Shown: positions 58,836-64,000 of the stretch, one piece after another | Layout of the letters: each line of letters begins with the position of its first letter | Numbering within the stretch: position 1 is the first letter of the stretch | Assembly (NCBI RefSeq): GCF_004153605.1 | Contig: NZ_SDSI01000002.1 | Location: 124,001 to 188,000, forward strand | Length of the DNA stretch: 64,000 nucleotides | DNA from: Qipengyuania_B thermophila | Lineage (GTDB): Bacteria > Pseudomonadota > Alphaproteobacteria > Sphingomonadales > Sphingomonadaceae | Direction: 5' to 3' | Program-made: the position numbers and the translations under genes | Notes under the pieces: generated by a model | Seen by the model: the letters and a program-made list of their open reading frames with translations, nothing else | The model's database searches: none | What the model was told of the DNA's origin: nothing

Positions 58836-59293
58836 GGCCGCACCTCGCGGGCGACGGCGTCCAGCACTCCGTTCACGAACCGCGCCTGATCGTCGTCGAA
58901 GAAGGCCTTCGCGACATCCACATACTCGCTGATCGCCGCGGCTTTGGGGACGTCCGGCCGCGCCAGAAGTTCGAACGCACCGGCGCGGAGCACCTGGAGC
59001 ATGGTTTTGTCCATGCGTTCCAGCGTCCAGCCGCGCGCCAGCTTGCCGCCGACCAGCGCGTCCAGATCCTGCTGCCTCGCCGCCACCCCTTGCACGAGCG
59101 AGTCGAAGAAGGGCACGTCGGCCTGCTCCATCTCCAAGTCCTCGATGACGCGCCCGAGCCGGTGCTGGTGGAACTCGTCGAGCAGGCGCGCAACGGGCGT
59201 GCGCTCCATCTCGCGCTGATAAAGCGCCTGAACCGCCGCCAGCCGGGCGGCCGAGCGTGTGCGGGCGCGCTGCGGCGTGCTGCGCCCGGTCAT
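58832..59293 (-). CDS. nusB: Transcription antitermination factor NusB
   Basis: A 153-residue RNA-binding partner of NusE in rRNA antitermination. The basic start TRSAARLAAVQALYQREM and later SLVQGVAARQQDLDALV, LARGWTLERMDKTMLQVLRA and AAAISEYVDVAKAFFDDDQA, RFVNGVLDAVAR are all NusB motifs. The ATG overlaps the hisD stop (ATGA), and its own stop TAG overlaps the apparent thiL start. Confidence 0.96.
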   Translation of the reverse strand: MTGRSTPQRARTRSAARLAAVQALYQREMERTPVARLLDEFHQHRLGRVIEDLEMEQADVPFFDSLVQGVAARQQDLDALVGGKLARGWTLERMDKTMLQVLRAGAFELLARPDVPKAAAISEYVDVAKAFFDDDQARFVNGVLDAVAREVRP

Positions 59294-60585
59294 GCCAGCC
59301 GGACCTCGATCGAGCGGGCGTGCGCCGGCAGCCCCTCCGCATGGGCAAGCGCCGCCGCCGCCGGGCCGATCTGCGGCAGCCCGCCCTCCGGCACCGCGAT
59401 GAAGCTCGTCCGCTTCATGAAGTCGAGCACCGACAGCCCGCTGCTGAAACGGGCACGACGGCCGGTCGGCAGAACATGATTGGGCCCCGCAATGTAGTCT
59501 CCCACGGCTTCGGGTGTGTGCCGGCCGAGAAAGACGCTGCCGGCGTGGCGGATGCGTGCAAACATCGCCTCGGGATCATCCAAGGCCAGTTCCACGTGCT
59601 CGGCGGCAAGCCTGTTTGCCAGGGCCGGCGCCTCCGCCAGCAGGTCATCCACGACGACGACGGCGCCGTTGACCGACCAGCTCTCGCTGGCGACCGCGGC
59701 AGTGGCCAGGCCCCGCAGTTCGTCGGCGACCGCCTCGACCACCGCCTCGGCGAACGCATCGTCGTCGGTGATCAGGACCGCCTGTGCCGACGGGTCGTGT
59801 TCGGCCTGGCTGAGCAGATCGGCGGCGATCCAGCGCGGGTCGTTGGCCGCATCGGCAATGACGAGGATTTCGCTCGGGCCCGCGATCATGTCGATCCCGA
59901 CGACGCCGAACACCTGCCGCTTGGCCTCGGCGACGAAGGCGTTGCCCGGTCCCGTGATTACATCGACGGGACGGATGCGCCCGGTGCCGAAGGCGAGGGC
60001 GCCGATGGCCTGCGCGCCGCCGATGCGCCACACTTCGTCGACTTCGGCGACGTGCGCGGCCGCCAGCACCAGAGGATTGACCTGGCCGCCGGGAGTCGGC
60101 GTTGTCACCACGAGCCGCTCCACCCCCGCCACGCGGGCCGGAAGCGCATTCATCAGGAGGGACGAGGGATAGGCCGCCCGCCCGCCGGGCACGTACAGGC
60201 CCGCGGCATCAACCGCACTCCAGCGCGCCCCGAGGCGGATCCCCGCCGCATCGGTGTAGTCCCGGTCGGCCGGCAGCTGCCCCTCGTGGAATGCCCTGAT
60301 CCTGTCGGCGGCGAGCGTCAGCGCCGCGCGCAGGTCGCCGCTCAAGGCGTCGTACGCCTGACGGCATTGCGCGGGCGAAATGCACCAGTCCGTGTCGTGT
60401 GCGAGCCGGTGGCCATCATGAGCGGCGGTGTGCTCTGCCACTGCGGCATCGCCGCGCACGCGCACATCCGCCAGGATTGCCGCCACCGTGTCCGTTACGT
60501 CCGGACTGTCGCCGCGAGGCCCGCTCGCCAGCGCCTCGAACTGCGCGGCAAAGCCGCCGTCCCGGCTCCGCAGAAGGCGCATCAC
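59290..60585 (-). CDS. hisD: Histidinol dehydrogenase
   Basis: The last two steps of histidine synthesis, histidinol to histidine with NAD. The 431-residue protein has VDAAGLYVPGGRAAYPSSLL, GGAQAIGALAFGTGRIRPVD, IAGPSEILVIADAANDP, LLSQAEHDPSAQAVLITDD and, near the end, PNHVLPTGRRARFSSGLSVL. Zinc-binding Gln and His residues are in place. The ATG overlaps the hisG stop. Confidence 0.97.
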   Translation of the reverse strand: MMRLLRSRDGGFAAQFEALASGPRGDSPDVTDTVAAILADVRVRGDAAVAEHTAAHDGHRLAHDTDWCISPAQCRQAYDALSGDLRAALTLAADRIRAFHEGQLPADRDYTDAAGIRLGARWSAVDAAGLYVPGGRAAYPSSLLMNALPARVAGVERLVVTTPTPGGQVNPLVLAAAHVAEVDEVWRIGGAQAIGALAFGTGRIRPVDVITGPGNAFVAEAKRQVFGVVGIDMIAGPSEILVIADAANDPRWIAADLLSQAEHDPSAQAVLITDDDAFAEAVVEAVADELRGLATAAVASESWSVNGAVVVVDDLLAEAPALANRLAAEHVELALDDPEAMFARIRHAGSVFLGRHTPEAVGDYIAGPNHVLPTGRRARFSSGLSVLDFMKRTSFIAVPEGGLPQIGPAAAALAHAEGLPAHARSIEVRLA

Positions 60586-61232
60586 GAGGCCTCCCGGCGG
60601 GAGCCGTCACGGAACGCGGCGATCAGCGCGGCGATCCGCCCGTCCGTCTTCCACGCGGCCCGGTTGACGATGAAGCGGCTGGTCACGTCGGCGATCCGCT
60701 CCACTTCCACCAGCCCGTTGTCCCTCAGCGTGCGTCCGGTGGACACCAGATCGACAATCTGGTCGGCCAGTCCCAGGACGGGCGCGAGTTCCATGGCACC
60801 GCTGAGCTTGATGCATTCGGCCTGAATGCCCCGGCGCTCGAAGTGCCGGCGGGTCAGATTGGGGTATTTGGTGGCGACGCGCAAATGGCTCGCGCCGTCC
60901 GGCTGTGCTGCGGCCGCCGGGCGGGCAAGCGCCAGACGGCATCGGCCGATCTCAAGATCGACTGGGGCGTACAGTTCGGCGTAGCCGAACTCCTCGATAA
61001 CGTCGGAGCCGACGATGCCGACCTGTGCCGCGCCATGAGCGACAAAGGTCGCGACATCGAAAGCGCGCACGCGGATCAGGCGAAGGTCGGCACGCGCGGT
61101 CGCGAAGGTCAGCGCCCGGCAGGCCTTGTCGTGAAAGGCGGCTTCCGGCACCACGCCCGCCGCCGCCATCACCGGCAAGGCCTCGTCGAGCACGCGCCCC
61201 TTGGGCACGGCAAAGGTCAGCGGGGAAGGCAT
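60582..61232 (-). CDS. hisG: ATP phosphoribosyltransferase, short form
   Basis: First enzyme of histidine synthesis. It starts LTFAVPKGRVLDEALPVMAA and contains GAAQVGIVGSDVIEEFGYAE, LRVATKYPNLTRRHFERRGI, IKLSGAMELAPVLGLADQIV and DLVSTGRTLRDNGL, the substrate-binding motifs. At 216 residues it is the short form, which lacks the regulatory C-terminal domain and normally needs HisZ. No hisZ is in the window. ATG at 61232; first gene of hisG-hisD-nusB-thiL. Confidence 0.95.
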   Translation of the reverse strand: MPSPLTFAVPKGRVLDEALPVMAAAGVVPEAAFHDKACRALTFATARADLRLIRVRAFDVATFVAHGAAQVGIVGSDVIEEFGYAELYAPVDLEIGRCRLALARPAAAAQPDGASHLRVATKYPNLTRRHFERRGIQAECIKLSGAMELAPVLGLADQIVDLVSTGRTLRDNGLVEVERIADVTSRFIVNRAAWKTDGRIAALIAAFRDGSRREAS

Positions 61233-61291
61233 GGGCGGTGCAGATAGAGGAGGGGTGCTGAAAGGGCAATGGCGGTGGGAGCCCGCGCCGA

Positions 61292-62203
61292 TCAGGGTCT
61301 GCGTGACAGGAACCGCTCCATCGCCGCGTTGACCGCGTCTGGCGCTTCCCATGGAACGAAATGCCCGCAGCCGTGCACCGGCTCCACCGTCAGGTCGGTG
61401 ACGACGCCCTCCAGTCCGTCCAGGTTGGCCGGCGGCAGGGCAAGGTCGTCCATCGCCCAGATCACCAGCGTCGGGATTGTCAGCGTCGGCAGTGCGGGCG
61501 GGTTCCACCCCTCGGGCAGCGCGTAGGGGGCATCCAGAGGGGGCACGTCGATGGGCGAGGCGCGATACCAGTTGAGCATCGCGAAAGCCGCGTCCCGGTC
61601 CTGCCATTCGGCGAGCAATGCGGAGCGCTCCTCGGGTTCCATGGAGGAGGGGCGATCCCAGCGCACCTCCTTCAGCAGAATGCCCACGAGCCCCTGTTCA
61701 CGCACCAGCGCGTCGTTGGCCGGATCACGAAACCCGCGAATGTACTGGCTTGCCTCGCGCTGGACCCGATCGGTGTAGAGCAGTCGCTGGAAGATGGCGG
61801 GATGCGGCGCGTTGGCAACCACTGCCCGCTCGACCCTGCCGTTCTGCTGTCCGCCAAGCGCCACGCCCCAGGCGATCGCTCCGCCCCAGTCGTGGCCGAC
61901 GATCGTGAAGCGCTCGACCGCGAGCGCGTCGGCGAGGCGGAACACGTCACCGATGAGCTTGTCGGGCGTGTAGGCGTGGACGTCCTGCGGCTTCGACGAG
62001 CCGCGGTAGCCGCGCTGATCAGGCGCGATGCAGCGGAACCTGTCGCTGAAGTGCCTGATCTGGTGCCGCCAGGTGCGGTGGCTTTCCGGAAAGCCGTGCA
62101 GGAACAGCAAGGCAGGCGCGTCGCGCGGCCCCATGTCCACCGTGTCGAGAGCGATGCCGCCGCCCAGATCGACGCGGTGCTGCCGCAGCGGGTCCGGCGT
62201 CAT
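61292..62203 (-). CDS. Alpha/beta hydrolase (epoxide hydrolase-like)
   Basis: A 303-residue alpha/beta-hydrolase-fold enzyme. The oxyanion motif is LLFLHGFPESHRTWRHQ, the nucleophile elbow GHDWGGAIAWGVA (Asp as nucleophile), and the catalytic His is in GCGHFVPWEAP. Asp as nucleophile with HGFPES suggests an epoxide hydrolase or haloalkane dehalogenase-like enzyme. Substrate unknown. The ATG overlaps the stop of the DUF1428 gene (ATGA), so the two are coupled. Confidence 0.88.
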   Translation of the reverse strand: MTPDPLRQHRVDLGGGIALDTVDMGPRDAPALLFLHGFPESHRTWRHQIRHFSDRFRCIAPDQRGYRGSSKPQDVHAYTPDKLIGDVFRLADALAVERFTIVGHDWGGAIAWGVALGGQQNGRVERAVVANAPHPAIFQRLLYTDRVQREASQYIRGFRDPANDALVREQGLVGILLKEVRWDRPSSMEPEERSALLAEWQDRDAAFAMLNWYRASPIDVPPLDAPYALPEGWNPPALPTLTIPTLVIWAMDDLALPPANLDGLEGVVTDLTVEPVHGCGHFVPWEAPDAVNAAMERFLSRRP

Positions 62204-62553
62204 GCGTGCCGCTCGACAAGCGGAGTGAAGCCGCCATGGACCATGCGGGCGCCGTCGAACGGCATGTCGCCGAACTCGGCCATGCGCGGATCGGCCATCA
62301 CCTTCTCGTGCGCCGCGTCAGCCGTGGCCTTGTCCGGCCAGATCATCCACGCAAAGACGATCCGCTCGCCCTCGCGTGCATCGACCGCCCGGCGGAAATC
62401 CGTCACCTCCCCGTCGCGGACATCCTCCTCCCAGCACTCGACATGCGAAAGGGCGCCGTGATCGCGGGCGATCGGCCAGAACCGCTCGGCCGTCGCCGCA
62501 TACGCATCCTTGTTCCCGGCCGCGACGGGAACGATGAACCCTTGCACGTACAT
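62200..62553 (-). CDS. DUF1428 family protein
   Basis: A 117-residue protein starting MYVQGFIVPVAAGNKDAYAA, with ERFWPIARDHGALSHVECWE, VFAWMIWPDKATADAAHEKV and a C-terminal MPFDGARMVHGGF. It is a dimeric alpha-beta barrel (ferredoxin-like) domain of the DUF1428 type; its function is unknown. It lies between the pirin gene (23 bases upstream) and the hydrolase, so it probably belongs to a bolA-pirin-DUF1428-hydrolase run. Confidence 0.88.
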   Translation of the reverse strand: MYVQGFIVPVAAGNKDAYAATAERFWPIARDHGALSHVECWEEDVRDGEVTDFRRAVDAREGERIVFAWMIWPDKATADAAHEKVMADPRMAEFGDMPFDGARMVHGGFTPLVERHA

Positions 62554-62576
62554 GCGCCCTCTCCTTGAACACCCTC

Positions 62577-63473
62577 TCAGGGGTAGCTGACCGTCGTCGG
62601 CCGCTCCGGCAGGGGGATGTACTCCTCCGTGTCGCCGGGCACCAGCGGGAAGCGGCCCGCCAGCCAGTCGCGTTTCGCCTGTTCGATACGGTCGCGGCTG
62701 GAGGACACGAAGTTCCACCAGACGTGGCGCGGGGTGCGGAACGCCTCTCCGCCCAGGAGCACGACGCGTGCGCCGGTCGCGCTTTCCAGCTTGAGCGCGA
62801 GGCCGGGGCGGAGCACCGTCAGCTCGTAGAGGTTCAGCGGCACTCCGCCGATGGCTGCGTCTCCGGCGATCAGCATAACCGCGCGTTCGTCGGCGTCGGC
62901 ATCGACCGGGATGGAGCTGCGCGCGCCGAGCACGATGTCGGCATAGATCGTGTCCGCATGGGTTGTCGTCGGTGCCCGCCGGCCCCACAGCGTGCCCATG
63001 ACCACCGTTGCGCGCGCGCCGCTGTCCTCGACGATCGGCAGTTCCGTCTGCGCCTCGAAAGCCGGGTCGAGCTCCTCGCGTTCGTCGGGCAGAGCCAGCC
63101 AGGTCTGCATCCCGTAGAGCCGCGGCCCCCGCGCCCGATCCTGGGACGGCGAGCGCTCGGAATGGACGATGCCTCGCCCGGCCGTCATCAGGTTCACCTG
63201 TCCGGGCCGGATCGTGGCGAAGCTGCCCACGCTGTCCCGGTGATCGATGGCGCCCTCGAACAGCCAGGTGACAGTGGCAAGATTGATGTGCGGGTGCGGC
63301 CGCACATCCATGCCCTCGCCGAGCGCCAGCTGCGCGGGGCCGAACTGGTCGACGAAGATGAACGGTCCCACCATGCTCCGCGCTTTCGAGGGCAGGGCGC
63401 GCCGCACCTCGAACTGGCCGAGATCGTGGGCCACCGGAGTGATGGTCTGTTCGACCGGATCATCGTTGATCAT
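62577..63473 (-). CDS. Pirin family protein
   Basis: A 298-residue bicupin. The metal-binding N-terminal cupin reads MVGPFIFVDQFGPAQL, MDVRPHPHINLATVTWLFEG and the later VNLMTAGRGIVHSERS, giving His-His-His-Glu ligands. The C-terminal part is the pirin_C domain. Bacterial pirins can act as quercetin dioxygenases or as redox-sensing co-regulators; which applies is unknown. The ATG overlaps the bolA stop (ATGA). Confidence 0.93.
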   Translation of the reverse strand: MINDDPVEQTITPVAHDLGQFEVRRALPSKARSMVGPFIFVDQFGPAQLALGEGMDVRPHPHINLATVTWLFEGAIDHRDSVGSFATIRPGQVNLMTAGRGIVHSERSPSQDRARGPRLYGMQTWLALPDEREELDPAFEAQTELPIVEDSGARATVVMGTLWGRRAPTTTHADTIYADIVLGARSSIPVDADADERAVMLIAGDAAIGGVPLNLYELTVLRPGLALKLESATGARVVLLGGEAFRTPRHVWWNFVSSSRDRIEQAKRDWLAGRFPLVPGDTEEYIPLPERPTTVSYP

Positions 63474-63760
63474 GCGCCCTCTCCCGGAGCGGCGGCGCGG
63501 ATGGCCACGGCGTGCACGCGGTTCCCGGGAATGTCGCCCAGTGCCCGGATCACAAGCCGCTGCCGCTCCAGCCGGGTTCGGCCGGCGAAGGCCGGCGCCT
63601 CGATAAGGATGCTGAAATGCGAGGCGCCGCTGCCATCGTCACCGGCATGACCGCGGTGACGGGCGCTGTCGTTGATCACTTCCAGTCGCGTCGGCGCGAA
63701 CGCCTGCGTCAGCAGGGTCGTGATCTCCTCGTCGACGCTCATGGTGTGCGGATGTGTCAT
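63470..63760 (-). CDS. bolA: BolA family protein
   Basis: A 96-residue protein of the BolA fold, involved in iron-sulfur and redox regulation with monothiol glutaredoxins. AFAPTRLEVINDSARHRGHA and SHFSILIEAPAFAGRTRLER, QRLVIRALG are the conserved blocks, including the His of RHRGHA. An AGAGG ribosome site precedes the ATG; an internal ATG at 63742 is possible. It is divergent from the partial J-domain-type gene, a well-known alphaproteobacterial arrangement. Confidence 0.93.
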   Translation of the reverse strand: MTHPHTMSVDEEITTLLTQAFAPTRLEVINDSARHRGHAGDDGSGASHFSILIEAPAFAGRTRLERQRLVIRALGDIPGNRVHAVAIRAAAPGEGA

Positions 63761-63814
63761 CGGCGCAGGCCTCTCTTGGTTTTGTGACGGTCGCCCCCCA
63801 CACTGGAAAGCTTC

Positions 63815-64000
63815 ATGACGCGCGACAAGTTCCATGGACGCCACGAGAGGAAGGGCAGGGTGTGCGAAGATCCGGGCTGCGATCAGCCCGGCGAATTTCG
63901 GGCGCCATCCGCCCGCGGCAGCAGCTCCGACGGGCCGGGCGCCTATCACTGGTACTGCCTCGACCATGTACGCGCCTTCAATCAGCGCTACGACTGGTTC
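63815..64000 (+). CDS. J-domain (DnaJ-like) protein, N-terminal part
   Basis: Sixty-two codons to the window's end. It starts TRDKFHGRHERKGRVCEDPG, then CDQPGEFRAPSARG, DGPGAYHWYCLDHVRAFN and ends in RYDWF. This Cys-containing N-terminus matches the alphaproteobacterial DnaJ-like proteins that sit next to bolA; the J domain itself lies outside the window. The identity is based on the neighbour and this N-terminal pattern. Confidence 0.75.
   Translation, partial: MTRDKFHGRHERKGRVCEDPGCDQPGEFRAPSARGSSSDGPGAYHWYCLDHVRAFNQRYDWF

Noticed and set aside
60582..61607. Longer hisG frame reaching to 61607
   Set aside because: The extra N-terminal part is the shadow of the alpha/beta hydrolase gene and has no HisG motifs.

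Overview
The window looks like a chromosomal segment of a GC-rich alphaproteobacterium, most likely of the order Sphingomonadales. The evidence is a PEP-CTERM protein with the sphingomonad-type tail, a split pntAA/pntAB/pntB transhydrogenase preceded by an aa3-type cytochrome oxidase subunit IV, a LOV-HWE histidine kinase, EcfG-like promoters (GGAAC-N16/17-CGTT), the infA-maf-RNase E/G-yacG-tRNA-Phe block, and bolA divergent from a J-domain-type gene. I see no prophage, integrase, transposase, rRNA or CRISPR array. Gene density is very high. No gap between genes exceeds about 225 bases, and many neighbours overlap by 4 bases (ATGA, GTGA, TTGA), so translational coupling is common.

Layout. 1-2 kb: the 3' part of cysS, carrying an in-frame palindromic repeat, then a D-2-hydroxyacid dehydrogenase. 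1.9-3.2 kb: a small divergent module of an S24/LexA-type regulator facing two small uncharacterised genes. 3.3-7.1 kb: an MBL hydrolase, then rpmF-plsX-fabH-ihfA-merR. 7.2-12.9 kb: two DsbA-like thiol oxidoreductases behind a DciA/DUF721 gene, divergent mutY with an overrun 3' end, a serine hydrolase and nudC. 13.0-14.5 kb: a blue-light (LOV) HWE kinase and its receiver protein. 14.5-17.0 kb: DUF1489, mgtE, cyclophilin. 17.0-18.3 kb: a coupled YqcI/YcgG-DUF1989 pair behind a good general-stress promoter match. 18.4-22.9 kb: miaB, phoH, a small gene, aldehyde dehydrogenase. 22.8-26.4 kb: a cysD-cysNC-cysQ sulfate-activation operon on the minus strand. 26.6-29.3 kb: a PhoD-like phosphatase and an NtrC-type regulator with an altered GAFTGA loop. 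29.4-33.8 kb: the transhydrogenase locus, split by a PEP-CTERM gene. 33.9-36.8 kb: dgt, an NAD(P)-binding protein, an ABA4-like membrane protein and a DUF938 methyltransferase. 36.9-38.9 kb: entericidin, a small membrane protein and a lone cpaF. 39-44.3 kb: a DMT transporter, glmS and a GGDEF-EAL protein. 44.4-47.1 kb: purC-purS-purQ, wrbA and tRNA-Phe. 47.2-49.2 kb: infA-maf-RNase E/G-yacG. 49.3-57.8 kb: a TonB-dependent receptor, uvrC, a methyltransferase, tesB and a proton-pumping pyrophosphatase. 58-61.2 kb: hisG-hisD-nusB-thiL, with thiL apparently starting at GTA. 61.3-64 kb: an alpha/beta hydrolase, DUF1428, pirin, bolA and the start of a J-domain-type gene.

Most genes are housekeeping. 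The less explained signals are four: candidate EcfG promoters before the LOV kinase, the YqcI/DUF1989 pair and entericidin; the palindromic insertion in cysS; the S24 divergon; and odd gene boundaries at mutY, thiL and the pnt locus. All functional calls rest on reading motifs by eye, with no database search.
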